Shown piece after piece: positions 53,285-62,607 of a stretch of 64,000 nt of DNA (positions are counted from its first letter, which is position 1; the number at the start of each line of letters is the position of its first letter). The stretch is taken from the NCBI GenBank assembly GCA_965249175.1, contig OZ252227.1:2418001-2482000 (forward strand), in the 5' to 3' direction. The position numbers were made by a program, and so were the translations under genes. The stretch comes from CAZYFH01 sp965249175. Its GTDB lineage: Bacteria > Acidobacteriota > Vicinamibacteria > Vicinamibacterales > UBA8438. The notes beneath the pieces are model-generated. The model saw nothing but the letters and a program-made list of their open reading frames with translations. It was not told the DNA's origin and did not search any database.

Positions 53285-54651
53285 TCGCGCGTGAGCGTGC
53301 GCACCGTCCCCACGAGGAACGCGATCCCGATGAGGTTGGGGAAGGCCATGAAGCCGTTGAGCAGCGTCCCGATGGCCCATACGAGCGGCACCGACACCAG
53401 CGAGCCCACCAGGATCATCGCCGTGAAGATCACCCGATACCACGTGATCACACGTGACCCGAACATGAACTCGACGCACTTCTCGCCGTAATACGACCAC
53501 CCGATCAGCGTCGAGAAGCCGAAGAGGAACGAGCAGAGCGCCACCAGGATGGACGCGAGCGGTACAGACGTGCTCAGCGCGGCCGCGGTCAGATCTCCGC
53601 TCGCGCCTTGATAGGCCGGATCGGTCCAGAGCCCCGAGGTCAGGATGACGAAGGCGGTCATCGAGCACACGACGATCGTGTCCATGAAGACCTCGAAGAT
53701 CCCGACGACGCCCTGCTGTGAGGGGTGATCGACCTTTGCAATGCCGTGCGCGATCGGGGCACTCCCCATGCCGGCCTCGTTCGACAGGACGCCCCGGCTG
53801 ACCCCGGCGGCGATGACCTGCGCCATCGTGGCGCCGGCAAAGCCGCCCACGGCTGCCGACGGCGTGAGCGCGCTCGTCACGATCTGCGCGACGACGGCGG
53901 GGATGGCCGTCAGATTCAGCAGGATGTAGAGCGACGCGGCCAGCACGTAGACGACGAGCATGGAGGGCACCAGACGCTCGGCGACGGCGGCGATTCGGCG
54001 AATGCCGCCGAGCAGCACGAGCCCAACGGCCACCGTGATGAGGAGTCCGGGTACCCACAGCGGCACCTCGACCCCGACAACCGTGCGTGCCGCCTCGGCG
54101 AAGGTGCGGGCGATTGTGTTCGACTGCGCCATGTTGCCGGTTCCGAACAGCGCGGTGCAGGCGCCAAAGAACGCGAACAGATAGGCGAGCACCGACCCGA
54201 GCCGGCGGTTCGGCACGCCGCGCGTGATGTAGTACATGGGGCCGCTGGCGAGCTCGCCGTTTTCTCGTCTGACGCGGAAGTGGACGCCGGCGACCGCCTC
54301 GGCGTATTTCGTCGCCATGCCAAGCGCGGCCGTCACCCACATCCAGAACACGGCTCCGGGACCACCGATCAGGATCGCCGTGGCAACTCCGCCAATGTTG
54401 CCGTTGCCGACGGTCGACGCCAACGCGGTCGACAGGGCTTGAAACTGCGTGATGGTGCCGTCGCCAGGCCCGGGCGTCGCGCGGGTGAATGCCCCGGCCA
54501 TGACCATCCGGAGGGCGTTGGGGAAGCGCCGGACCTGCACCACTCCGGTCATCACGGTGATGAGCCCACCGACGACGACGAGCACGAGCGGCATCGCGAA
54601 CGGCTGCCAGACGAAGTCATTCAACGCGAGGATGCGGTCGGTCAGGCTCAT
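53251..54651 (-). CDS. Sodium:alanine/glycine symporter (AGCS family)
   Basis: 466 residues from ATG 54651, about 10-11 transmembrane helices. AGCS hallmarks: ALSTALASTVGNGNIGGVAT, GAVFWMWVTAALGMATKYAE, VHFRVRRENGELASGPMYYI, and SNEAGMGSAPIAHG. Imports alanine or glycine with Na+. Starts within the stop of the upstream NSS gene (TGATG), so the two transporters are one operon. Confidence 0.92.
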   Translation of the reverse strand: MSLTDRILALNDFVWQPFAMPLVLVVVGGLITVMTGVVQVRRFPNALRMVMAGAFTRATPGPGDGTITQFQALSTALASTVGNGNIGGVATAILIGGPGAVFWMWVTAALGMATKYAEAVAGVHFRVRRENGELASGPMYYITRGVPNRRLGSVLAYLFAFFGACTALFGTGNMAQSNTIARTFAEAARTVVGVEVPLWVPGLLITVAVGLVLLGGIRRIAAVAERLVPSMLVVYVLAASLYILLNLTAIPAVVAQIVTSALTPSAAVGGFAGATMAQVIAAGVSRGVLSNEAGMGSAPIAHGIAKVDHPSQQGVVGIFEVFMDTIVVCSMTAFVILTSGLWTDPAYQGASGDLTAAALSTSVPLASILVALCSFLFGFSTLIGWSYYGEKCVEFMFGSRVITWYRVIFTAMILVGSLVSVPLVWAIGTLLNGFMAFPNLIGIAFLVGTVRTLTRDYFGSSPSAST

Positions 54652-56036
54652 CACAACATCGCGTAGACGGTGGCGCCGATGATCGAGAGGATGGCCAGGG
54701 GGCACGCCCAGCGGATCAAGAAGCTCCAGAGCCCGGTTCCGGGGAACCAAGCGTTGTTGGCCAGCAGCTCTTCGAGGGCCTGGTCGACCTGCCACACGCG
54801 CCCGACGAAGATGGCGGTCAGCAGTCCGCCGATCGGCAGCGAGAAGTTGTTCCAGACGGTATCCATCAAGTCCATGAAGCTGAGCCCGAGTCCGGGCAGC
54901 TGACTGAACACTCCGACGGCGCCATTGGCCAGCGCCGACGGGATGGCGAGCGCGAAGACGATGAGCGTGACGACCGACACCGCTCTGGCGCGTGACCAGC
55001 GACGCGCGTCGACGAGGTGGGAGACGGGCACCTCCAGGAGCGAGATCGTGGAACTGAGGGCCGCCATCGTGAGCAGCACGAAGAAGGCTGCGCCGAAGAG
55101 CTGCCCTCCGGGCAGGGTGGCAAAGAGGCGCGGCAGGACGGTGAAGACGAGCCCGGGGCCCGAGGCGGCCGGGTCGAAGCCGTCGATCGAGAAGCCGAAC
55201 GGAAAGATGATGAAGCCGGCCAGAAGCGCGATCGACGTATCGAGGAGGACGATCCAGACCGTCGAACCCGCGATGCCGTCGCGTTTGCTGAGGTAGCTAC
55301 CGTAGGTGATCATCGTCCCCATGCCGAGGCTCAGCGAGAAAAAGGCCTGCCCGAGCGCCCCGCTGAGCACGCTGATGTCGAAGAGCTGCGTGACGTCGGG
55401 CCTGAGGTAATACGCGAGACCGGCACCGGCGCCGGGTAAGGTGAGCGCGCGCACGGCCAGCAGGACCAGGAGCGCGATGAGTCCCGGCATGAGGAGCTTG
55501 GTGACCCGCTCGATCCCCGCGCGCACGCCGCCCAGGAGCACGCCGGCCGTGGCCGCGAGCACCAGGAACGCCAGCCCGACGTTGACCGGCGCATTGGCCG
55601 TGAACTCGGCGAAGAAGCCGCCGATGGCGTCCGGGTCTCCCGTCACGGCGCCCGTCGCCGTGAACCAGATGTAGGCGACGGACCACCCCGCGATCACGGA
55701 ATAGAAGGAGAGGATGCCGGCGCCTGTCAACACACCGAGCGCGCCGACGAGCCACCAACGGGTGCCCGGCCCCAGCTTGGCGAACGACCGCACCGGGCTC
55801 TGCTGGGCGCGGCGACCGAGGGCCAGCTCGGCCATCATGATCGGCACGCAGATCAGGAAGACGCAGACGAGATAGACGAGGACGAACGCCGCGCCGCCAC
55901 CTTGACCGACTTGTGTGGGAAACCGCCAGATGTTGCCGAGCCCGACAGCGGACCCGGCCGCGGCGAGAATGAAGCCGGTACGTGAGCCCCAGGTGCCGCG
56001 GTTGGGTCCGTTTTGCATAGGGTGGTCGCGCGGCAT
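54651..56036 (-). CDS. Sodium-dependent neurotransmitter-type symporter (NSS/SNF family)
   Basis: 461 residues from ATG 56036 (455 from 56018), 11-12 transmembrane helices of the LeuT fold. Diagnostic start WGSRTGFILAAAGSAVGLGN then IWRFPTQVGQGGG, with unwound TM1 Na+ sites; SLSLGMGTMITYGSYLSK follows. Likely Na+-coupled amino acid uptake; substrate not predictable. Divergent from folD across 56 bp containing a near-palindrome CTTTCTCGATCGAAAG and TAAAAT (56054-56059). Confidence 0.92.
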   Translation of the reverse strand: MPRDHPMQNGPNRGTWGSRTGFILAAAGSAVGLGNIWRFPTQVGQGGGAAFVLVYLVCVFLICVPIMMAELALGRRAQQSPVRSFAKLGPGTRWWLVGALGVLTGAGILSFYSVIAGWSVAYIWFTATGAVTGDPDAIGGFFAEFTANAPVNVGLAFLVLAATAGVLLGGVRAGIERVTKLLMPGLIALLVLLAVRALTLPGAGAGLAYYLRPDVTQLFDISVLSGALGQAFFSLSLGMGTMITYGSYLSKRDGIAGSTVWIVLLDTSIALLAGFIIFPFGFSIDGFDPAASGPGLVFTVLPRLFATLPGGQLFGAAFFVLLTMAALSSTISLLEVPVSHLVDARRWSRARAVSVVTLIVFALAIPSALANGAVGVFSQLPGLGLSFMDLMDTVWNNFSLPIGGLLTAIFVGRVWQVDQALEELLANNAWFPGTGLWSFLIRWACPLAILSIIGATVYAML

Positions 56037-56092
56037 TCTACTGAAACTCGGAGTAAAATCGAAACTTTCTCGATCGAAAGAACGATCACGCA

Positions 56093-57040
56093 GTGACGGT
56101 GCACGAGACACGCGCCCGCCTGCTGGACGGGGCCGGAGTCGCGACACGCATTCGCGAGCGGCTAGCTCCGCGCATCAACGCGTTCAGCCGTGTCGCGGGC
56201 CGACCGCCAACCCTCGGACTGCTGCTCGCTGGCGACGACCCCGGTTCCGAGATCTACGTCCGCAACAAGATCCGTGATAGCGAAGGGCTCGGCGTGGTGA
56301 CAGACCTCCGGCGCCTCCCTGCCACGGCACGTGTCGAGGAGGCAGAGGCGATCGTCGCCGAGTTCAATGGACACGACGCGGTCGACGGCATCCTGGTGCA
56401 GTCACCGCTGCCGCCCGGGATGGGCGACGACGCGGAGCAACGGATCTTCGACCTCATCGATCCGCGCAAGGACGTCGACGGGTTCCATCCCGTCAACGTC
56501 GGGCGAATGGTCCAGAAGCGGCCAGCGCTCGTGCCGTGCACGCCGTCGGGTGTGATGGAGCTACTGGATCAGTGCGAGATCCAGGTGAGCGGTAAGCGCG
56601 CCGTGGTCATTGGGCGGAGTGACATCGTCGGAAAGCCGATGGCAATGCTGCTGCTTCATCGCCACGCCACCGTCACGACCTGCCATTCGAGAACGGTCGG
56701 CCTACCGGAGGTCGCCGCGACGGCCGACATCCTCGTCGCTGCCATCGGGCGGCCGGCCTTTGTCACGTCCGCGTTCGTCAAACCAGGGGCGGCGGTGATC
56801 GATATCGGCATGAACACGCTGACCGACCGTGCCGCGGTGGCGGACATCTTCGGCGTCGAGTCGAAGAAGCTGGCCGCGTTCGATAAGCGCGGTCGCGTGT
56901 TGTCCGGCGACGTGCATCCGGACGTGGCGTTAGTCGCCGGCGCGCTCACTCCGGTGCCGGGAGGCGTCGGGCCGCTGACGCGCGCGATGCTCCTGTCCAA
57001 TACGGTCTCAGCGGCCGAAGCACGACTGGGCTTGGGCTGA
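56093..57040 (+). CDS. folD: Methylenetetrahydrofolate dehydrogenase/cyclohydrolase FolD
   Basis: 315 residues, GTG start. Converts 5,10-methylene-THF to 10-formyl-THF. Motifs: EIYVRNKIRDSEGLG (catalytic Lys), VQSPLPPGM, DPRKDVDGFHPVNVGRM, VVIGRSDIVGKPMAMLLLHR, and the C-terminal GGVGPLTRAML. Slightly longer at the C-terminus than usual. Confidence 0.95.
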   Translation: MTVHETRARLLDGAGVATRIRERLAPRINAFSRVAGRPPTLGLLLAGDDPGSEIYVRNKIRDSEGLGVVTDLRRLPATARVEEAEAIVAEFNGHDAVDGILVQSPLPPGMGDDAEQRIFDLIDPRKDVDGFHPVNVGRMVQKRPALVPCTPSGVMELLDQCEIQVSGKRAVVIGRSDIVGKPMAMLLLHRHATVTTCHSRTVGLPEVAATADILVAAIGRPAFVTSAFVKPGAAVIDIGMNTLTDRAAVADIFGVESKKLAAFDKRGRVLSGDVHPDVALVAGALTPVPGGVGPLTRAMLLSNTVSAAEARLGLG

Positions 57041-57177
57041 GCGCGCAGACTGGCCGCCTGCGTCAATCACGAACCCCCGGGGCGGGGGCAGGTCGGCGGG
57101 CACCGTCAGTTTCCGGCTAGAGGTTGACAAAGTCACGAGACAACCCAGCGCTCCCTGCAGTCTCCGTCAGGTTTCTA

Positions 57178-57780
57178 ATGCCCTATTCCTGGGTGTTAGC
57201 TGTTCTTGCCGTAGGACTCACAGGAACCTATTGGTATTTTCTGGTTCGAGGCCGGTCATTGCGTTCCTGGGTGCTTCGGCGGGTGTTGCCGCTACAGTGC
57301 TGAGTGCGTCGTACCTCGGAAGATCATTGCAGCATACGGCCGCACAGCACGAACGAGAGCTTGAGAAGCACCAACAGGACCTCGACCAACGGCAACGCGA
57401 AATAGAGGCTCGGGCGCTACGGAATTCGATGGATTTCCTACGTCGCTACAATGATCCGTCGTTCGCTTCAACGCGAAGGTCGGGGTATCTCGTCGTGACC
57501 GAAGTCAAAGGCAAACTGTCACAAGACGTCGTCGCGCTGGTAGAGGATGATCCGTCCAAACGCTCGACCGTGGCGGGCATGTTTAACTTCTTCGAAGACA
57601 TGGGATACGCGACGCGTAGGGAAGTCGCAGACCGGGCGGCCATCAAGCGCTTTGTTCGGCGAAGTGGTAACGGAGTACTGCTCCGCGCTTCAACCCTGGG
57701 TCACCGAAATCAGACGAGATCCCAGGCGAACTCTATGGGAACATGCGATGTGGCTGAATGAGAACGTCACTTCTTGGTAA
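57178..57780 (+). pseudogene. Membrane-anchored helical protein with two compensating frameshifts
   Basis: ATG 57178 opens with a transmembrane segment (WVLAVLAVGLTGTYWYFL). After about 57255 the protein-like sequence continues in another frame (RPVIAFLGASAGVAATVLSA, coiled coil, NSMDFLRRYNDPSF, MFNFFEDMGYATRREVADRA) and after about 57650 returns to the first frame (FGEVVTEYCSALQPWVTEIR) to a TAA at 57780. The middle and end resemble DUF4760-type proteins. The two shifts cancel, so indel errors or paired mutations are possible. AT-richer than neighbours. Confidence 0.6.
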
Positions 57781-57931
57781 CGTCAGTATCAATCGGCGGT
57801 GGAAACTCCACGATTACTGGATTTCTCATGGATACCTCCTCTGCAATGCGCCTTCGCACGATCATCAGGTAATCGGCTACGGCCCACCGCTCATCACCAG
57901 TTATTCTACCTGAAGAGCTGACATAGAGCCA
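57767..57931 (-). other. Possible 3' fragment of a small gene
   Basis: 54 open codons (SSSGRITGDERWAVADYLMI, then VRRRIAEEVSMRNPVIVEFP) ending at a stop overlapping the convergent gene. Protein-like, but with no start codon after the upstream stop at 57932; a GGAGG precedes an internal ATG (MRNPVIVE). Could be a truncated gene. The rest of 57781-58156 shows only an AT-rich patch around 57930-57955 and nothing else recognisable. Confidence 0.25.
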
Positions 57932-58156
57932 TTAAGACTTTTATTATCAACGTCTTACACAGCTGACGACCCGCCGCAGGCGCTGCCGGTGCTACTTGGC
58001 GCGGCCTCAACGACGCATGATTCGATCGGCCTCATGCGGTGGACAATAGCCGATACTGCTGCGTTTCGTGGGTTACGAAGGCCCCTTGTGGACCCAGCCA
58101 TGGCCCCGGCGTCGAGACGGCTAGCCGGCTTGGAATAGCGCCCGAGGGCCGGTGGC

Positions 58157-59563
58157 CTAGCAGCCCGTGGTGAAAACGCCCTTTCGTAGGTCGAGGGGCA
58201 TGTGTTCGTGACACCGTGTCATAAGGTCGAGAAACGACGAGTGCGGCAGATCTTGCGCATCTCGCGCCCACGCGGGCGATACGAGGGTCCAGAGGCGGCC
58301 AAGATCAGCGATCAAGGCCTCGAAGACGGCGACCGCGCGGCCTTGGAGGCTCCGCGGCGTGCCGACGCCCGTCAGCTGCCGCATGAGGAGCCCAAGATTG
58401 AACCCGCAGACGTGCACAAGCACGCGCTTGAGGATGTTGGGATGCCCACGCAGATGCACCCGGCGCAGCCGCCCGGTCTCGTAGAGATGCGCGTTGGGGC
58501 GTTCGAGCAACTCGCCCCGCCGTCGCAGCAGCCGTTGCCCACGCGTGCCCCGAATGCGCCGACGGTTCGCGTACACGGCGTCGCGCGCCGCCGCCTTGCC
58601 TGTCCAGTTGCGTCGCCCGCGGTCCGGCTCCGAAACATAACTGCGCACGCCGAGCGCGGCGAACGCCACCATCGTCTCGTTACTGTGATACCCCTTGTCC
58701 CCGACGACCTCGGCGATACCGGCGCCGGCCGGCAGGACGGCTTCGACGTGGTCGGCCGCCGTGATCAGGGTCTCGACCATCGTCGTCGTATCGCCGTCGT
58801 CGGCATCCTGCACGGTGACGCCGACGATGGCCCCCGTCTCCAGGTCCACCGCATGCTCCGCGGTGTGCGCCAAGTGCGTGCGCCCGTCCTTCAGCTTCGT
58901 GATCTTCGCGTCCGGATCCTGCGGATGCGTCCAGTCGTCGTTGGAGCCTTTCTTCTTCCGTTTCCGGTCGAACCGGGCCAGCTCAGCGCGGGTCGGCGTG
59001 ACGATGCCGGACGCCTCGGCCAGCCCGGTCAGAAACGCCTCGTAGCCTTCGCCCGTGTCCCGGCGCACGATACTCCGCAATGCGGCGTTCGCTTCCAACG
59101 TCGTGGCATCGATGCCGAGGGTCCGCCCGGTCACGAGCTGGGCGTCGGCCAGTTGCTGCAGCACCCACGTGAACACCGCTTGATGGGTCTCGACGTCGAT
59201 CAGGCGCCGGGTGCGCGACAGCGTCGAGTGATCCGGCGGCGCCTCGTGCAGCTCGAGGTCCAGAAACTGCCGGATGCTCAGCGAATCGGCCGCCCGCCAC
59301 GCGATCGCCCGCTCCGAGTCCAGCCCTTCGAAGTAGCCGAGCATCAGCAGCCGGAAGTACCGCCCCGGCGCCAGACTCGGACGACCGACGCCGTCCGCGT
59401 AGAACGGCGCGCATTGCGCCTCGACGAACGCGTCGAAGCCCGTGTCATCGAGGATCCGATTCAATCGCTGATAGAACGGATGCGCCGCACTGCGAGGCAG
59501 GTCGCTGGTGGGAACCCACATCGATGCTTGCCGCGCCCGGCGTCGTCGTTTGCCCATCGCCAT
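58157..59563 (-). CDS. IS1182-family transposase
   Basis: 468-residue DDE transposase. N-terminal DUF772-type domain (PFYQRLNRILDDTGFDAFVE, LMLGYFEGLDSERAIAWRAA, HSTLSRTRRLID), then the catalytic core with TLGIDATTLEANAALRS (first Asp), EVVGDKGYHSNETM (second Asp) and a C-terminal Glu region (RRGELLERPNAHLYETG). Intact; its C-terminus (VFTTGC) and stop lie in the inverted repeat. Confidence 0.93.
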   Translation of the reverse strand: MAMGKRRRRARQASMWVPTSDLPRSAAHPFYQRLNRILDDTGFDAFVEAQCAPFYADGVGRPSLAPGRYFRLLMLGYFEGLDSERAIAWRAADSLSIRQFLDLELHEAPPDHSTLSRTRRLIDVETHQAVFTWVLQQLADAQLVTGRTLGIDATTLEANAALRSIVRRDTGEGYEAFLTGLAEASGIVTPTRAELARFDRKRKKKGSNDDWTHPQDPDAKITKLKDGRTHLAHTAEHAVDLETGAIVGVTVQDADDGDTTTMVETLITAADHVEAVLPAGAGIAEVVGDKGYHSNETMVAFAALGVRSYVSEPDRGRRNWTGKAAARDAVYANRRRIRGTRGQRLLRRRGELLERPNAHLYETGRLRRVHLRGHPNILKRVLVHVCGFNLGLLMRQLTGVGTPRSLQGRAVAVFEALIADLGRLWTLVSPAWARDAQDLPHSSFLDLMTRCHEHMPLDLRKGVFTTGC

Positions 59564-59570
59564 GCGCGAC

Positions 59571-59599
59571 AGTGTAGTACGCGGGATCGATCGTGTCGA
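59571..59599 (-). promoter_or_regulatory. Transposase promoter
   Basis: Minus strand TCGACA (59599-59594, 5/6), 17-bp spacer, TACACT (59576-59571, 4/6), then 7 nt to the ATG at 59563. Start of transcription predicted at the start codon. Confidence 0.5.
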
Positions 59600-59628
59600 T
59601 CCCTAATAGGGACTTTCACCACGGGCTG

Positions 59629-60231
59629 CTAGGGACCGCGCCGCAGCTCAGCGCAGACCTCCTCGACCCGCTGCTCGGTTTCCTCGTAGCTGCCGTCCGT
59701 GCGGATCACGCAGTCAGCCCGCGCGATTTTGTCGTCGATTGGCAGTTGCGCCGCGAGCCGTGCCCGTGCGTCCACCTCCGAGAGACCATCCCGATCCATC
59801 ACGCGACGGACCTGCGTCTCGGGACGACACGCAGTCACGATGACGCGGTCGTACTCGGCTGCACGGCCGGTCTCGAACAGGAGCGGGATGTCGGCGACGA
59901 CGAAGGGCGTATCGGACTCCTTCGCTCGGGCCTCGAACCAGTCGTCGATGGCCTTCCGAACGGGCGGGTGCGTGATCGACTCGAGGTTCGCGCGCGCACC
60001 TGGGTCGGCGAACACGATGGCGCCCAATCGCGCGCGGTCCAGGGTGCCGTCGCGTTGGCAGATACCGTCGCCAAACCGCTCGCGGAGCGCGTGCCAGGCG
60101 GGCAGGCCTGGCTGAACGACGTCGCGCGCCAGGCGGTCCGCGTCGATCGTCGGGACATCCCGGGCCTCGAGGAGTCGTCGGACGTGGGTCTTGCCGGTCG
60201 CGATCCCGCCGGTCAGCGCCACTCGCAACAT
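59629..60231 (-). CDS. coaE: Dephospho-CoA kinase
   Basis: Last step of CoA synthesis. 200 residues: P-loop LTGGIATGKTHVRRLLEA, DADRLARDVVQPG, IPLLFETGRAAEYDRVIVTA, and the C-terminal RTDGSYEETEQRVEEV. Full length despite the IS inserted at its stop codon: the stop TAG is part of the CTAG duplication, so the protein is unchanged. Confidence 0.95.
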   Translation of the reverse strand: MLRVALTGGIATGKTHVRRLLEARDVPTIDADRLARDVVQPGLPAWHALRERFGDGICQRDGTLDRARLGAIVFADPGARANLESITHPPVRKAIDDWFEARAKESDTPFVVADIPLLFETGRAAEYDRVIVTACRPETQVRRVMDRDGLSEVDARARLAAQLPIDDKIARADCVIRTDGSYEETEQRVEEVCAELRRGP

Positions 60232-60255
60232 CTCGATCGCTCGGTTCGGCCGGGG

Positions 60256-61476
60256 CTACGCCGGTGTCTCCTCCGTGTCCTCGGCCGGCGCGATGCGTTC
60301 CTCGACGAACGTGTTCCACTCGTGGCACTGGGGGCACTGCCAGAGGAGCTCCGTGCTCCGATACTTGCACCGCATGCAGACATGCGGGTCGAGGTAGAAC
60401 ACCGCCTCGCGCGTCAGCTCGACATAGCGTCGGACCAGCGCCTGGTCGAAGTCGAGTGTCGTCAGCGCGCGCCAGATGGCCTGATGGACGGCGAGCGCAT
60501 GCGGATTGTGGACCAGCGATTCGAAGAACGAATCGAGAGCGCGTAGCGGTTGCCCCTCATCGGCGAGATGCCGGCCGAGCGCCAGCCGCGCCCGCCAGTC
60601 CTGTGGATTCGCCTCAATCAAACGCCGGCACAGATCGTCGAAACGGCCTGGACCCTCCGCCGTTGCGTAGGCGGCCTTCAGACGATCGAAGGCGAGATAC
60701 GCGCGTTCGGGTGCATGCCGGATGACCCGCTCCCAGATCGCAATGGCGTCCTTTGGGCGACCCGCGGCCAGATGGACGTCACCGAGGTTCAGCGACGCCG
60801 GTACGGCCTGGCCGTCGAGATCGAGCGCCGCCGTGAAATGCGCGATCGCCTGTTGCGGGTCGTTCTCGCGGACGGCCCGCAGCCCGAGCTCGTTCTCGAG
60901 AAACGCGAGGATGGCCTGGTCGCGTGGCCGTTCCGTATCATCGGCAATGTCACTCAGTCGCATGCGGATAGCGCGGGCCTCCCGCCATTGATGCTGCTCT
61001 TCGTGGAGCTTCTCGAGGTTGAGCAATGCGTACTGACTGCCGGGGTCCAGCTCGGTGACCTCGGAGAACGCCTGAAACGCGCGGTCGACGAAGCCCCCAC
61101 GCTTGAAGTCCAGCCCGAGGCAGAGCAGCACATACGCCTGCTCGCGTTTGCTGAGCTTTGGGCGTTGCAGCAAGCTCTGGTGGAGCTGGATGGCTTTGCT
61201 GACCTGCCCGCGCTCGCGATGCAGGTTGCCCAGGATGAGGTGAATCTCGAGCGCCGTGGAATCGAGCCCGGCTGCCTTTGTGAGCTCTTCGATGGCCAGG
61301 TCAATCTGGTTCGAGACGAGGAAGTTGAGCCCGAGGAAATAGTGCGGCGACTCGCGAGCCTTGCGTCGATCGACCCAGCGGCCGTCTTGAAGCTTGTACC
61401 GCTCCCACGCCTTGCCGGCCGCGAGGCCGATCAAGAGGGCCATGATCGTGGCGAGCAGCGTCAGGGTGTCGGTCAC
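60256..61476 (-). CDS. LapB/YciM-like TPR protein with rubredoxin-type knuckle
   Basis: 406 residues. N-terminal transmembrane helix (LLATIMALLIGLAAGKAW), multiple TPRs (SPHYFLGLNFLVSNQIDLAI onward, about 45-350) and a C-terminal metal knuckle CMRCKYRST... CPQCHEW. This is the LapB (YciM) layout, the adaptor that directs FtsH to LpxC and sets LPS levels. lapA is not adjacent. GTG start. Near kdsD and kdsA, fitting an LPS role. Confidence 0.88.
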   Translation of the reverse strand: MTDTLTLLATIMALLIGLAAGKAWERYKLQDGRWVDRRKARESPHYFLGLNFLVSNQIDLAIEELTKAAGLDSTALEIHLILGNLHRERGQVSKAIQLHQSLLQRPKLSKREQAYVLLCLGLDFKRGGFVDRAFQAFSEVTELDPGSQYALLNLEKLHEEQHQWREARAIRMRLSDIADDTERPRDQAILAFLENELGLRAVRENDPQQAIAHFTAALDLDGQAVPASLNLGDVHLAAGRPKDAIAIWERVIRHAPERAYLAFDRLKAAYATAEGPGRFDDLCRRLIEANPQDWRARLALGRHLADEGQPLRALDSFFESLVHNPHALAVHQAIWRALTTLDFDQALVRRYVELTREAVFYLDPHVCMRCKYRSTELLWQCPQCHEWNTFVEERIAPAEDTEETPA

Positions 61477-61488
61477 CGCGTATCAGAC

Positions 61489-61602
61489 TAGCAGCCCTGG
61501 CGAATGTGCCCCTGCCTTGCCAGGCAACCCCGCCGGTCCGGAGTGGGGCTCTCGGGCCCCCGCGAAGGACCGGCGGCGGGGCTTGGGGCCGCAGGCCCCA
61601 TC
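61489..61602 (+). repeat. Intergenic repeat block: degenerate IS end plus dispersed repeat (copy 2)
   Basis: 61489 begins CTAGCAGCCCTGGCGAA, close to the outer end of the IS1182-type element at 58157. From 61538 the word GGAGTGGGGCTCTCGGG and a following GC-rich hairpin match the block after ribBA (1111-1172, opposite strand). No gene is present in this 130-bp spacer between lapB and kdsD. Confidence 0.45.
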
Positions 61603-61607
61603 AAGAC

Positions 61608-62594
61608 TTAGAACAGCTGCGTGCGCCAGAGGTCGTGCAAGTGGACCAGGCCCGCCAGACGCCCGTGGTCATCGAGCACGATCAACGATGTGACCCGATG
61701 CTCCTCCATGACCCGCAGGGCCTCGACGGCCAGCACGGACGTCGCAATCGCATGCGGCGATGCGGTCATGACGTCGCCAGCCGTCAGCGCGAGCAGGTTC
61801 TCGCGTCCGGTGAGGTGGCGCCGCAGATCGCCGTCCGTGATGATGCCGGCAAGCGCGCCGGCGCCGGTCGTCACGCAGGTCATGCCAAAGCCGGCACGCG
61901 ACATCGTTGCGACCACGTCGGCCATCGGGGACCCCGCGTCGACACGCGGGACGTCATCGCCCGCATGCATCAGGCGGTCGACGCGTAGCAGTCGCTTGCC
62001 GAGCTGGCCGCCCGGATGCAAATGCGCAAAGTCCTCTTCTCGGAATCCCTTCCTGACGAGCAGCGTCATCGCGAGTGCGTCACCAAGCGCGAGTGTGGCC
62101 GTCGTGCTGGCGGTCGGGACCAGGCCCATCGGGCACGCTTCGACACTGACTCGGCAATCGAGCGCGACGTCGGCTGCGCGCCCCAATGTGCTCGCCGGCG
62201 ACCCGGTGAGCGCGACGATACGCGCGCCGAGCCGGCGGATCGTCTCGAGCAGGCGCAGTAGCTCGGGCGTCTCGCCGCTCCGCGAGAGCGCCACGACGAC
62301 GTCGTCGCGCTGCAGGGCGCCGATGTCGCCGTGCACGGCTTCGGCGGGATGCAGGAAGTGGGATGGTGTGCCCGTGCTCGAGAGCGTCGCCGCGATCTTG
62401 CGGGCAATGAGGCCGGACTTGCCCATGCCCGTCACGATGACCCTGCCGCGACAGTCGGCCAGCTGCTCGACGGCCGAGGTGAAACGCTCGTCGACCCGCT
62501 CGACGAGGGCCAGCACCGCCTCGCCCTCGATCCGAAGTACCCGTCGTGCGAGCTCGAGGTCGACGCCGGTGGGTGCGGGCTCTGGCTTTGGCAT
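61608..62594 (-). CDS. kdsD: D-arabinose 5-phosphate isomerase (KdsD/KpsF family)
   Basis: Makes arabinose 5-phosphate for Kdo. 328 residues from ATG 62594 (GTG 62600 also possible): SIS domain (VIVTGMGKSGLIARKIAATL, HPAEAVHGDIGAL, ALSRSGETPELLRLL) and two CBS domains (ITDGDLRRHL and the C-terminal SLIVLDDHGRLAGLVHLHDL). Eight to 13 nt after kdsA, so co-transcribed. Confidence 0.94.
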   Translation of the reverse strand: MPKPEPAPTGVDLELARRVLRIEGEAVLALVERVDERFTSAVEQLADCRGRVIVTGMGKSGLIARKIAATLSSTGTPSHFLHPAEAVHGDIGALQRDDVVVALSRSGETPELLRLLETIRRLGARIVALTGSPASTLGRAADVALDCRVSVEACPMGLVPTASTTATLALGDALAMTLLVRKGFREEDFAHLHPGGQLGKRLLRVDRLMHAGDDVPRVDAGSPMADVVATMSRAGFGMTCVTTGAGALAGIITDGDLRRHLTGRENLLALTAGDVMTASPHAIATSVLAVEALRVMEEHRVTSLIVLDDHGRLAGLVHLHDLWRTQLF

Positions 62595-62607
62595 GGACAC
62601 CGTCGCG

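Larger units (their letters stand above)
58157..59632. mobile_element. IS1182-type insertion sequence with CTAG target duplication
   Basis: About 1.47 kb. Inverted ends CAGCCCGTGGTGAAA at 58161-58175 and its complement at 59614-59628 are perfect over 15 bp and are flanked on both sides by CTAG (58157-58160, 59629-59632), a likely 4-bp target duplication. A single transposase fills it. The right CTAG contains the coaE stop codon, and the left one the transposase stop. Confidence 0.88.
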
